Source: Robiginitomaculum sp. (GTDB lineage: Bacteria; Pseudomonadota; Alphaproteobacteria; Caulobacterales; Maricaulaceae). From it: 46,364 bases of DNA. Shown one piece after another: positions 32,962 through 41,477 of this stretch (the first letter of the stretch is position 1; every line of letters starts with the position of its first letter). The position numbers were made by a program, and so were the translations under genes. The DNA is taken from NCBI GenBank assembly GCA_021776595.1, contig JAJFFP010000054.1, positions 1 to 46,364 of the forward strand. The letters run 5' to 3'. The notes beneath the pieces were generated by a model that saw only the letters and a list, made by a program, of their open reading frames with translations, did not search any database and had not been told where the DNA came from.

Positions 32962-33963
32962 TCAGGAACGACTATAGAAGTCACGAGCCAGCGAGACAAC
33001 GCGTTCTGCCTGCAAGGTGCTAAAGTGCGTGTCATTAAAGAGGTTAAGAACTTTATGACGCAATTTGTCCGCTTCTGGACAATCATATTGTCCAAACAGG
33101 CGCGAAGCCGGGTAATAGTGCGCAGAGGCAAAAAGCCCACTGTCGAAGAGTAAAGCCAGAAATTCATCGCGGCGTTCCGCCATTACATTAAACCGCCAGT
33201 TTTGTGCGGGGCCTGGCAAAGGTGTTATGCCGGCAAGGCATTGAAAACCTTCCTGATAAATCCGGTTGAGCTGTTGTTTATGTTCCATGACGGCGGGTAG
33301 TCTGGAATTGATCTGTTGTTGGTATTGTGGCCAGTCCGGTCCCGCATCACTGCCTATCCAGGGTTGGGCCTGCAAAGACTTCAGGTTTTGAATTGGCTGG
33401 CCCCTGGCCATGGCGGCCTTATAAGCCCTTTCCAGATGTGCCTCGGCCTTGCGGGCATCCTCCATTCCTAAAGTCGGGGGTAATTTTAACGACAATTTGC
33501 CAAAGAAAACGCCGTATCCACCACCACCCATATCCAGCACTTTTGCCTTGCCGGTGCTGAATAATATGACATCTGCACCGTTCGGAACCACGGGTTCCAG
33601 GTGGGTTTGCGGTATACACAGGCATTGGTCATCAACCAGAATGGCTGGTTCCGGCAGGGCAGATCGCATCGACATTAAGTCCGCTTCGGCCCGCATGGTA
33701 TAACCATAGCTGCGCACATAGATCACGCCCGCTATGGGCGGCAGGGCGGAGCCGACGATACGCCGGGTGGCAAGGGCTACATCCATGCACAAACTGGCTG
33801 GATCAATGTCAATGAATTCAAAACCCGTTCCGGCTTGCAACAAGGCCAGTGGCACGGCCGGGCAGACATTGGCCGGTATTAACCACACACCATCTTTATG
33901 ACCGGCACCCAGGCCATAGATCAGTGCAGATGCCCGCGCCGCCGTTTTGATCTGGTAATTCAT
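32962..33963 (-). CDS. DegT/DnrJ-like PLP enzyme, short and divergent
   Basis: Fold-type I PLP protein of 333 residues, shorter than sugar aminotransferases of the DegT family. VWLIPANVCPAVPLALLQAG and FEFIDIDPASLCMD are the typical early blocks, ILVDDQCLCIP holds the ring-binding aspartate region, and the lysine is in FSTGKAKVLDMGGGG (Lys139 or Lys141). The N-terminal segment that covers the sugar nucleotide in standard members is reduced. It could be an aminotransferase or a dehydratase-type relative. It lies between two sulfotransferase genes with coupled starts and stops, so it probably makes or modifies their substrate. Confidence 0.72.
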   Translation of the reverse strand: MNYQIKTAARASALIYGLGAGHKDGVWLIPANVCPAVPLALLQAGTGFEFIDIDPASLCMDVALATRRIVGSALPPIAGVIYVRSYGYTMRAEADLMSMRSALPEPAILVDDQCLCIPQTHLEPVVPNGADVILFSTGKAKVLDMGGGGYGVFFGKLSLKLPPTLGMEDARKAEAHLERAYKAAMARGQPIQNLKSLQAQPWIGSDAGPDWPQYQQQINSRLPAVMEHKQQLNRIYQEGFQCLAGITPLPGPAQNWRFNVMAERRDEFLALLFDSGLFASAHYYPASRLFGQYDCPEADKLRHKVLNLFNDTHFSTLQAERVVSLARDFYSRS

Positions 33964-35099
33964 GATGTCGCTACCGTTTTTCGCAAGGCCAAGTAGTGAT
34001 CATCAAAAAGGAATTGCGCCGGGTTATAATTGGCTTTGGGCGAAGTAAGGTTTTGCCAGCGTTCGCGCTCTTCTTTTTGGCGTTGTTGGTTATAGCTGTA
34101 ATGGGCCAGTGTTTTGCGGCCAAGATAATCCGTGCCAGGTCCAGCCTGTAAAATGGCTGACACATCTTTTTGAGCAATCTGTGGCTGATAACCTGTATGG
34201 GTCATTTCTGCAAAACAAAGCGCTTCGATAAAATTGCGTTCACTTTTGCCCAGAATATCCGCATAACGGCCTATGGCTTTTGAGGATATCCCGGTAAAGG
34301 TATCAAACGAGCTATTGCCCTGCCAGTGCTGACCATTTTGCGTGTGTAGATTAATTGCACCGGGCTTATCATCAACGCCCAGCCAGTCAGCCCATTGTTG
34401 CACTTGGGCTTTGGGGTTGCGCACCAGCGCTTCATACTGCACGCATTGCACCTGATCATGCGCGCCATAATGGGCAAACCAGGCCGCAGATTTTCGCCAC
34501 TGCCGCGCCATGAACAAAAGTGGCCGACCCTGACCCGCATGGTTTTTCGAACGGCCATAATAAAGCGAGGCGGCAATGTCGCGCGGATCACGCAGGATCA
34601 CTATAGCCCTCATGCCTCTGGCCAGAAAAAAGGGCAGAAATTCCTCTGCGCCGGTTTCTTTCCAGGCTGTGAAAGTGATGGCCTCTTCTGTTTTTTGCGC
34701 AAAATGTGAAAAATAATGGGCGGCAAAGGTGGTCAGATCGCCACCTTTCCAGTTGGCCAGAGCGCTTTGTGGATCATCCGGTTTGAAATACTGTCCGGAA
34801 TACGCGTCCATGGCAGTAAAGGCGTTTTGTAGTAAATCTGCGCCAAAGGGTGTGTCTTGCAAAAAATCGGTAAAGGCGGTGTGCGGATACGCATTTTCAA
34901 ATTGCTGATCACCCAGCGGTATAGCCAGACTTTGTGCCGGCGCGGCGTTATTTTTCAGGAAACTGGTTTTGAGTTGCGTCAGCAACAAAGGCAAAGGCTG
35001 TGAAAAGCAATCAATGGCGGGCAAATTCCACAGCAATTTATCCACCAGTGTCGTGCCGGAACGCGGCGCACCGGTTACAAACACTATGGCCGCGCTCAT
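33960..35099 (-). CDS. Sulfotransferase family protein, second in the glycan block
   Basis: A second PAPS-type enzyme, 379 residues. The 5' loop is FVTGAPRSGTTLVDKLL (residues 7-23) and the 3' site is IVILRDPRDIAASLYY. It differs from the protein at 31949-32950 by a longer middle part (about residues 55-145) and by the C-terminal extension ending FLFDDHYLALRK. The two are clearly separate subfamilies and not a recent duplication. Its start overlaps the WbqC stop (ATGA) and its stop overlaps the DegT-like start (ATGA). The acceptor is unknown. Confidence 0.84.
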   Translation of the reverse strand: MSAAIVFVTGAPRSGTTLVDKLLWNLPAIDCFSQPLPLLLTQLKTSFLKNNAAPAQSLAIPLGDQQFENAYPHTAFTDFLQDTPFGADLLQNAFTAMDAYSGQYFKPDDPQSALANWKGGDLTTFAAHYFSHFAQKTEEAITFTAWKETGAEEFLPFFLARGMRAIVILRDPRDIAASLYYGRSKNHAGQGRPLLFMARQWRKSAAWFAHYGAHDQVQCVQYEALVRNPKAQVQQWADWLGVDDKPGAINLHTQNGQHWQGNSSFDTFTGISSKAIGRYADILGKSERNFIEALCFAEMTHTGYQPQIAQKDVSAILQAGPGTDYLGRKTLAHYSYNQQRQKEERERWQNLTSPKANYNPAQFLFDDHYLALRKTVATS

Positions 35100-35806
35100 G
35101 GTGCCAAAGCCTTTGGTGTAGGCGAAGAAAGCAAGATTTCTCGTGCTTGAGGACCATGATTCATCAGCAGGTCAATGGTCGCCATATGGCTTTGAAATCC
35201 GGGGTAGACTTGCGTGTATTGGGGGTGCTGATAGTCCTGAAACACCAGCTCAAGACCCGCTTTGGCGAGTATCGCGGGGTCCAGATAGGCTTTGGCGGCG
35301 GGGCCGGTATAAAACACATCGGCCCCCACATGTTCGCTGAGTTCAATGATCCGCTGAACCGGGTCTTGCGTATTGGCGGGGATGGTGGAGGCGCGAATAT
35401 TCGGGGCTTCAACGCCAAGGTATTTGGCCAAAGCCAGTGTGAGTTTAATCGTCAAATCGGTCAGCAATACTGGCGGTGTAATAAGTGCACTTTCCATGAG
35501 AGGAAAAATATCATCAAAATAAGGCGCGTGGGCGTAATTCTGACGGATGGATAAAAGGTGCGCCCGTGTCCAGTTTTTATGCGTGCTGATCTGCATATCG
35601 CACAAACGGCTTTTAAGGCCATCTTTGCGCACGGGTATGGTCAGCCAGCACCAGTCCTTTTTGGTGCGAATGCGATTGCGATTGCGCCAGTCCTGCTTGG
35701 TATATTGCACGTTATCCAAAAAGATAAAATGATCGCACAGGGCCATTTGTTCAAAATACCCAAGCCAGGGCAGATAGACCGGTTGCATGATCGCCAGGCT
35801 GGTCAT
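35096..35806 (-). CDS. WbqC family protein
   Basis: Member of the WbqC-like family found in O-antigen and other surface-polysaccharide loci, biochemical role not established to my knowledge. The N-terminus ending IMQPVYLPWLGYFEQMAL, then DHFIFLDNVQYTKQDWRNRNRIRT, and LTIPVRK are diagnostic, and the helical end has the YHHP-like QHPQYTQVYPGF. Length 236 residues, cytoplasmic. Such genes often accompany DegT-type aminotransferases, as here, suggesting action on an amino sugar. TAATG overlap with the membrane-protein stop upstream; ATGA overlap with the sulfotransferase start downstream. Confidence 0.87.
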   Translation of the reverse strand: MTSLAIMQPVYLPWLGYFEQMALCDHFIFLDNVQYTKQDWRNRNRIRTKKDWCWLTIPVRKDGLKSRLCDMQISTHKNWTRAHLLSIRQNYAHAPYFDDIFPLMESALITPPVLLTDLTIKLTLALAKYLGVEAPNIRASTIPANTQDPVQRIIELSEHVGADVFYTGPAAKAYLDPAILAKAGLELVFQDYQHPQYTQVYPGFQSHMATIDLLMNHGPQAREILLSSPTPKALAP

Positions 35807-36756
35807 TACGTCTGCCTTTTACGGTCAGGCATTTCGGGCATGAACATGCTGATCACCCAGCCGGCAGAAGCGGCACTGACCACGGTGATGCGTAATAAAA
35901 TGGCTGCACTGACACTAATGGCGGCGGGTGTTCCAAACAAGGTGGCTACGCCGGCAATGGCCCCTTCTCGCAGGCCCAGCCCGCCAAAAGCCAGCGGCAA
36001 TAGGGTGATCAGTGTGGCGGTAACGCTGGAAAGCAGCGAAACAAAATAAGGAACGCTCTGGTGCAGGGCGATAAAAATCAACCAAAGAGAAAATCCGCGC
36101 AGCAGCACAATCAGCATGCTAAACGCCCAGATGCGAGGGACCAGAAGGCGAAGGGCCGCTCGCCCGAACGCCAGACGTTCCTGCACAGCGTCCGGCACAT
36201 ATCGTGGCAATACTTTAAGGCCAAGCCACAATGATAAAAGGATGATTGCGCCAACCAGGCTCACGCCCAGTCCGACCTGGCGGGCAAAACCGCGAAGCTC
36301 CAGATTATCGCTGGTAATTAGGTATAGAGCCGCGATAAGGGCAACCAGCGCGGTGGTGGTGATCCCGGCCAGCCTAGCGGCGAGCAGATGTGCTGCCGGT
36401 CCAGAAACGCCTTTAGAGCCTTTGGCATAGCCCAAGGCGCGATAGGCATCGCCGGTTAGAAAGCCAAAACCCAATTGGGATAAAAAGGCCCCGCGCAGGG
36501 CCAGACGCAAATGCTGATGATAGGGCAGATCAACCACCGGTTTCATCCAGCTTAGACGCAGGGCATCCAGCGCAAAGATGCACAATCGCACCAGCATGGC
36601 CAGCACCAGCAGTGTAATGTTTACCCCTATTGCGGCGGCCAGCGCGCTGCGCACATCAATGAGCGTGAATATAAAATAGAGCAGCGCCGCGCTGATGAGT
36701 ATTTTCAGCGCCATTAATAAGCGGCGGCGAAGAGGTGTGCCTTGGGCTTTGGTCAA
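35806..36756 (-). CDS. Lysylphosphatidylglycerol synthase TM-region/UPF0104 family membrane protein
   Basis: Integral membrane protein of 316 residues with about eight hydrophobic segments. The order ILISAALLYFIFTLIDV, then LRGAFLSQLGFGFLTGDAYRA, and LITLLPLAFGGLGLREGA near the end is typical of the PF03706-type family, whose members include flippase-like proteins. A role in moving lipid-linked glycan precursors is a plausible inference from the context. The TTG start at 36756 has GGAG nine bases upstream, at the end of the preceding gene; the two are six bases apart. Confidence 0.78.
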   Translation of the reverse strand: MTKAQGTPLRRRLLMALKILISAALLYFIFTLIDVRSALAAAIGVNITLLVLAMLVRLCIFALDALRLSWMKPVVDLPYHQHLRLALRGAFLSQLGFGFLTGDAYRALGYAKGSKGVSGPAAHLLAARLAGITTTALVALIAALYLITSDNLELRGFARQVGLGVSLVGAIILLSLWLGLKVLPRYVPDAVQERLAFGRAALRLLVPRIWAFSMLIVLLRGFSLWLIFIALHQSVPYFVSLLSSVTATLITLLPLAFGGLGLREGAIAGVATLFGTPAAISVSAAILLRITVVSAASAGWVISMFMPEMPDRKRQT

Positions 36757-36762
36757 AATGCT

Positions 36763-38598
36763 TTACTCCGCCTCGCTTTTGGCCGGGCGTTCCGGTTTTG
36801 GTGCCAACAGCACAATGCCGGTATTGGTATAAGGCGCAAAAGCGGTAGTGGCGATGCGGTAATCTTTTTTCAGATCACGTCCTCGCGCCAATATGGGGGC
36901 CGGATCCAGGCGCTGCTTATACCCTGGTGCATCCAAAATCCATGCGCGCGCCAGTTCTTCATCACTCATCATGGAAATGATTTTGGCAAGAAACGCGTCT
37001 GATCCTTCATAGGCACTGAGCAGCCAGGCGGTATAAGCGGGCCGGGCGCTCAGATGGTATTGCGCCATCGGCATGCGTCCGGACAGGTCAATCAGGATGG
37101 GCCGCTCACCCACGGGGCCCATTTGCGGGGCGACTTCGCTTAGATGATCAAAAAAGGTTTTGGTCAGTGCATCTGTGCGCAAGGAGCTGCGCCCGCCGCG
37201 GATTTTTGTTGGCAGGATTTGCTCACGCAAAGAGGTTTCCAGCCTGTAGGGCGTGTTGATCATGGCGCCGCGCACGCCGATCATGGGAAGAAGAAGCGCT
37301 GCCCCCATGGCCAGTGCCCAAACGATCCCTGCACCTCTGGCTAACTGCAGTGAAACAAGCGCAACAGCCAAAACAGTAAATACCGCTGCCATGGCAGCAT
37401 TTGTGACCCACAGACCCGTGCCAAATATTGAAAAACTCTGGGTGGCCAGCAGCATAATCAAGCATACACCGGCGAGGCGTGCATACCGAAAACGCGCAGC
37501 CTGTTCGCTGGCCGCCAGTGCCGCCAACAAAGCGGTGATAAAGGCCACAGCGCCAAGATTGAGCATGTAATACGCAATGAGGGACATGGATGCTTTATTT
37601 AGACCTTTGGACTGTATCCAGAATTCATGCATTAGCCATAACAGCCCGGCTGTGCCAATTACTGCACCAATCCAGCGAATAAGGCGGGCACTGGAAAATC
37701 GCTCAGCTATGCCCGGCGTGAGCATGGCGCCACCAATAGAGGCTGCAAAGGCGGCCCAGGGGGCCATCAGGCGCGCTTTTTCAAATTCCTTTTGCGCATA
37801 GTCATAACTCAAACTGACCAGCCGCTGGATGCCCAGGATTTCACGTTTTTGTATCCCTCCCTGCACACGGTCCAGGGTAATGGTAATGGGTTCGATAAAA
37901 ACCTGCGTCATGGCAAAAAATAACGCCGCCCCCACAAGGGAATATACCAGCACCGTCACCAGTTTTGGCCAGGATGGTTTGGCAAGCAGAAAATAAAGCC
38001 CGGCGCTAAGGGCGATCAGGGCCAGCGCCGTGACCGGGCGTGTGGTGGCCAGCGCCAGACCGGAAAACCCGGCAAGACCAGCCATGGCCTTAAATAACCA
38101 TTGTGTCTGATTTTCATGGCGCGCCAGAAAGAAAACGGCACCCAGAACCAGAACCATCAGGATCAGGCCAATAGCATTATAAGACGGGTCCGGCAGCCAG
38201 TAATAGTAAAACATCGCAGCCCCAGCCACCCCGATGCTGGCCATCAAAACGCTTTGTAAATTACCTGGCAGGCTTTCATTGGCAAAAATACGTCCGGCCT
38301 GCACAAACATAAAGGCGCTGCTGCCACAGAGTAAAATAAATACCAACAGGCGGTTGATAAAAATGTTGTCTGGCCGGGGTAGCAGATTCCAAACAAGCGG
38401 AAACTGGGTGCTCATCATCTTGATGTCATGCCAGTGATAAAGCGCCACGTAATAATGACCGGTATCGGAAACATCGAGACCACGGTTAAGATAATAGAGC
38501 ACACTAAGCGGCAGCACCAGAAATGCCGCCAGGATTGTTCCAGTCAAAAGCGTTACCGGCAAGGTGCGGACATTAAGAAACGAGCCAAAAGTGTTCAT
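36763..38598 (-). CDS. Large polytopic membrane protein, possible GT-C glycosyltransferase
   Basis: A 611-residue protein with about 12 hydrophobic helices in the first 450 residues and a soluble C-terminal part of about 150 residues. Right after the first helix comes LNRGLDVSDTGHYYV, an acidic loop of the kind that holds the catalytic Asp residues in GT-C enzymes using polyprenyl-phosphate sugars. I do not recognise a named family, so GT-C is an inference. It would pair naturally with the GtrB/DPM-like enzyme of this block. Start and stop are close to both neighbours (ATGA overlap with the aminotransferase stop; six bases to the next gene). A transport or polymerase role is also possible. 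Confidence 0.62.
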   Translation of the reverse strand: MNTFGSFLNVRTLPVTLLTGTILAAFLVLPLSVLYYLNRGLDVSDTGHYYVALYHWHDIKMMSTQFPLVWNLLPRPDNIFINRLLVFILLCGSSAFMFVQAGRIFANESLPGNLQSVLMASIGVAGAAMFYYYWLPDPSYNAIGLILMVLVLGAVFFLARHENQTQWLFKAMAGLAGFSGLALATTRPVTALALIALSAGLYFLLAKPSWPKLVTVLVYSLVGAALFFAMTQVFIEPITITLDRVQGGIQKREILGIQRLVSLSYDYAQKEFEKARLMAPWAAFAASIGGAMLTPGIAERFSSARLIRWIGAVIGTAGLLWLMHEFWIQSKGLNKASMSLIAYYMLNLGAVAFITALLAALAASEQAARFRYARLAGVCLIMLLATQSFSIFGTGLWVTNAAMAAVFTVLAVALVSLQLARGAGIVWALAMGAALLLPMIGVRGAMINTPYRLETSLREQILPTKIRGGRSSLRTDALTKTFFDHLSEVAPQMGPVGERPILIDLSGRMPMAQYHLSARPAYTAWLLSAYEGSDAFLAKIISMMSDEELARAWILDAPGYKQRLDPAPILARGRDLKKDYRIATTAFAPYTNTGIVLLAPKPERPAKSEAE

Positions 38599-39767
38599 GC
38601 TTCGGCCAATCCGTTTTGGTGCAAAAAGGCGCTCAGACTCTCTATCACCAGTGTTACCTCTTCTTCGCCCATGGCGCTGTAGAGCGGCAGCCGCAAAAGT
38701 GTCTGCGCCGCATCAATCGTGTGCTTCATGGGCCCTGATGCCCGCCCGAATTGCTTGCCTGCCGGGGTCAGGTGCAGCGCCACATAATGCGGGGCGGCGA
38801 TAATGCCATTTTTGCGCAAAAATGCGATGCAGGCATCACGCAGCGTCTGGTTTTCAAAACGAATGGCATAAATATGCGCATTATGGGTGGCCGCCGTAGG
38901 GATATGCGGTGTGCGGATGGAGTTGCTCCGCCCAAAATGTGCATCATAGCTTTGCCAGATTTGCATTCTGGCCTGGGTCAAAGCGGCTTCGCGTTGCAAC
39001 TGGCCCAGCAGAACCGCAGCGGCCAGTTCGCTTAACAGATAAGATGAGCCCAGCGATCGCCATTCATATTTACTGACCTGACCGCGTAAAAAATCAGCTC
39101 GGTCGGTGCCTTTATCGCGGATAAACTCAGAGGGTTTGATCAGGTCGTTCTGATTGATCAACAGGGCACCGCCCTCGCCGCAGGTTATGTTTTTGGTGTG
39201 GTGAAAACTAAAGGCGGCCATGGACCCAAAGCTGCCAAGGGCTTTGCCATTCCAGTATGCGCCTACCGCTTGCGCCGCATCCTCCAGAAGCACCAGTTCA
39301 TGTTCAGCGCATAAGGTTTCAAATGCTTCCATCTCACAGCCGACCCCGGCATAATGGACCACCATGATCGCGCGGGTTTTGGGCGTAATGGCGGCGCGCA
39401 CCGCCTCTATATCCAAATTCATGGTCAGGGGATCAATATCGACAAAGACCGGGGTCGCGCCCCGCAGCGCAAAGGCATTGGCAGTAGAAACAAACGTAAA
39501 GGCCGGCATAATGACTTCATCGCCTGGCCCCAGTTCCAGCGCCAGCGCCATCATCTCAAGGGCCGCCGTGCAGGAAGGGGTAATCAGCACCCGTTTCGCC
39601 CCGGTCATATCTTGCAATATAGCCTCGCATGCCTGGGTTTGCACACCGCCGCCCTCCAGGCGTCCCCCGGCAATGGCCTCTTCAAAGGCGGCGCGTTCCT
39701 GCTTCCCATAATCCGGGCGGCAAAATGGAATGCGAATCGGCGGTAATGATGGAGCGTTTTTCACCAT
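38595..39767 (-). CDS. rffA: RffA/WecE-type dTDP-4-amino-4,6-dideoxygalactose transaminase
   Basis: PLP enzyme that aminates dTDP-4-keto-6-deoxyglucose. It follows the E. coli RffA pattern throughout: VLITPSCTAALEMMAL, PGDEVIMPAFTFVSTANAF, VHYAGVGCEMEAF, VLLEDAAQAVGA, then FHHTKNITCGEGGA with the Schiff-base lysine (about 192) and IRDKGTDRADFLRGQ. I start it at ATG 39767, giving 390 residues; an in-frame ATG at 39851 would run into erpA. It leads the eight-gene glycan block. No rmlA or rmlB is nearby, so the nucleotide sugar must come from elsewhere. The stereochemistry of the product is inferred from similarity. Confidence 0.86.
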   Translation of the reverse strand: MVKNAPSLPPIRIPFCRPDYGKQERAAFEEAIAGGRLEGGGVQTQACEAILQDMTGAKRVLITPSCTAALEMMALALELGPGDEVIMPAFTFVSTANAFALRGATPVFVDIDPLTMNLDIEAVRAAITPKTRAIMVVHYAGVGCEMEAFETLCAEHELVLLEDAAQAVGAYWNGKALGSFGSMAAFSFHHTKNITCGEGGALLINQNDLIKPSEFIRDKGTDRADFLRGQVSKYEWRSLGSSYLLSELAAAVLLGQLQREAALTQARMQIWQSYDAHFGRSNSIRTPHIPTAATHNAHIYAIRFENQTLRDACIAFLRKNGIIAAPHYVALHLTPAGKQFGRASGPMKHTIDAAQTLLRLPLYSAMGEEEVTLVIESLSAFLHQNGLAEA

Positions 39768-39826
39768 GCAGTGGTGATAAACAGTGCGTCCACGCGGGTC
39801 AAAAGATTTTGCGCCGGATTTGCGCT

Positions 39827-40156
39827 TCAGACGGAAAAACTGGTGCCGCAACCACAGCCGCTTTTGGCGTTGGGGTTGTTGATTTTGAAGGCCGCACCAA
39901 TGATCTCATCGGAATAATCAATTTCCGATCCGGCGAGAAAATCCAGCGAAATATTATCAACCAGCACCATGGCGCCATCGCGTTCAATCACCAGGTCATC
40001 CTTTTGCGGGGCATCGGCAAAATCGAATATGTAGGAAAAACCGGAACACCCGCCGCCGACCACCGCCACGCGCAAGGCTTTTTTGCCATGCTTTTCCATG
40101 ATGGCGTTTATGCGTTTTGCCGCTGCCGGGGAAAGTTGCACTTGTGTATCGCCCAT
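39827..40156 (-). CDS. erpA: Iron-sulfur cluster insertion protein ErpA (HesB/IscA family)
   Basis: A-type carrier delivering Fe-S clusters to apoproteins. All three ligand cysteines are present: VVGGGCSGFSY (about residue 37) and SGCGCGTSF (101 and 103). The 109-residue length and the ending GCGCGTSFSV are typical. It is divergent from dgt with an 81-base gap that holds a promoter candidate for erpA. rffA follows 59 bases downstream on the same strand and might share the transcript. Confidence 0.92.
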   Translation of the reverse strand: MGDTQVQLSPAAAKRINAIMEKHGKKALRVAVVGGGCSGFSYIFDFADAPQKDDLVIERDGAMVLVDNISLDFLAGSEIDYSDEIIGAAFKINNPNAKSGCGCGTSFSV

Positions 40157-40198
40157 GGGTTTAGCTCCGCTTCCAAGGTGGAATAATTCTCAATCTAA

Positions 40199-40228
40199 AG
40201 TATATGGGGGTATCTTTTCTTTTTTCAA
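40199..40228 (-). promoter_or_regulatory. Candidate sigma70-type promoter for erpA
   Basis: On the minus strand TTGAAA (40223-40228) and TATACT (40199-40204) are 18 bases apart; each matches consensus at five of six positions. The predicted transcript would have a leader of roughly 35 bases before ATG 40156. I see no clear Fur, IscR or RirA-type site in the gap. Confidence 0.48.
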
Positions 40229-40237
40229 AGTCAATCA

Positions 40238-41428
40238 ATGTCAGAAATTTTTACCATACCGCCGCGCGCATGTTTTGCCTCAGACCCTGCCAAAAGCCGT
40301 GGGCGCTTGTTTTCGCAGGCCCCCAGTGCCACCCGAACTGCTTTTCAGCGGGACCGGGACCGGGTTATTCATTGCACCGCTTTTCGGCGCCTGAAACATA
40401 AAACCCAGGTGTTTGTCGCCCATGCGGATGATTATTACCGCACTCGTCTGACCCATTCGCTGGAGGTGGCGCAAATTGCCCGCTCTATTGCACGGGTTTT
40501 GGGGCTGGATGAAGACCTTGCCGAGACGCTGGCGCTGGCGCACGATCTTGGTCATCCACCATTTGGTCATGCGGGCGAAGATGTGCTGGACGAAGCCATG
40601 AAGGATTATGATGGCTTTGATCATAATGCCCAAACCTTGCGCATTGTGACGCAGATGGAACATGTCTATCCGAAATTTGACGGGCTGAACCTGACCTGGG
40701 AAACTTTGGAGGGAGTTGTTAAACATAATGGTCCCTTAGTGAAAAGCGCTGGTGATCGGGCCGGTCTGCCATGGGCCTTTACCGAATTTGAGGGTTGGGA
40801 ATGGCTGGAGCCACATACCTTTGCAGGTCCGGAAGCGCAGGTGGCCGCCCTTGCTGATGACATCGCCTATAACAATCACGACGTTGATGATGGCTTGCGC
40901 GCGGGCATTATCAACATTGAGCAATTAATGACATTGCCGCTGGTTGGCGAGACGTTCGATGAGGTGCAGGCTGCATATCCTGCCCTGTCGCGTAACCGGG
41001 TAATCCGTGAAGCGGTGCGCCGTCTGATCGGCAAATGGGTCAATGACCTGTTGGTGGAAACCAAAAACCGTATCTCCACACACAACCCGCAAAGCGCCGA
41101 TGAAGTGCGGCAAATGAAAACCCCTTTGGTCGGATTTTCCGGGGCGATGATGGTCAATATCAATGCGCTGCGCCGCTTTTTGATGGAAAACATGTATCGT
41201 CATTACACAATTAATCGCACACGCACCAAGGCGCGCCGGGTTGTGCGGGAATTATTTGATGCGTTTTTGAACGAGCCGGATCTGCTTGAAGATGAATTAC
41301 GGGCGCAAACCGATGGCCCCAAAGGCAAGGCTACGGCGCGGGTGGTATGCGATTATATAGCCGGGATGACAGATACCTTTGCCATGGAAGAATACCGGCG
41401 CTTATTGTCGATGGATGACACGCTTTGA
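40238..41428 (+). CDS. dgt: Deoxyguanosinetriphosphate triphosphohydrolase-like HD protein
   Basis: HD-domain hydrolase that removes triphosphate from dNTPs, controlling the dNTP pool. The HD motif is spread over TRLTHSLEVAQIARSIAR, AHDLGHPPFGHAGEDVLDE and ADDIAYNNHDVDDG, all with intact metal-binding residues. The N-terminal RDRDRVIHCTAFRRLKHKTQV is the usual start block, and 396 residues fits the short alphaproteobacterial form. ATG 40238 is divergent from erpA. In related genomes argS commonly follows; here the SPOR gene follows after 49 bases. Confidence 0.91.
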   Translation: MSEIFTIPPRACFASDPAKSRGRLFSQAPSATRTAFQRDRDRVIHCTAFRRLKHKTQVFVAHADDYYRTRLTHSLEVAQIARSIARVLGLDEDLAETLALAHDLGHPPFGHAGEDVLDEAMKDYDGFDHNAQTLRIVTQMEHVYPKFDGLNLTWETLEGVVKHNGPLVKSAGDRAGLPWAFTEFEGWEWLEPHTFAGPEAQVAALADDIAYNNHDVDDGLRAGIINIEQLMTLPLVGETFDEVQAAYPALSRNRVIREAVRRLIGKWVNDLLVETKNRISTHNPQSADEVRQMKTPLVGFSGAMMVNINALRRFLMENMYRHYTINRTRTKARRVVRELFDAFLNEPDLLEDELRAQTDGPKGKATARVVCDYIAGMTDTFAMEEYRRLLSMDDTL

Positions 41429-41477
41429 AGTATGCTTTTACTTCTTTGGTGATTCGCCATAGCAGAAAATTTAATGG

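Noticed and set aside
39768-39851. Earlier start for the RffA-like gene
   Set aside because: It would run into the erpA 3' end, and the added residues are not part of the family; ATG 39767 is sufficient.
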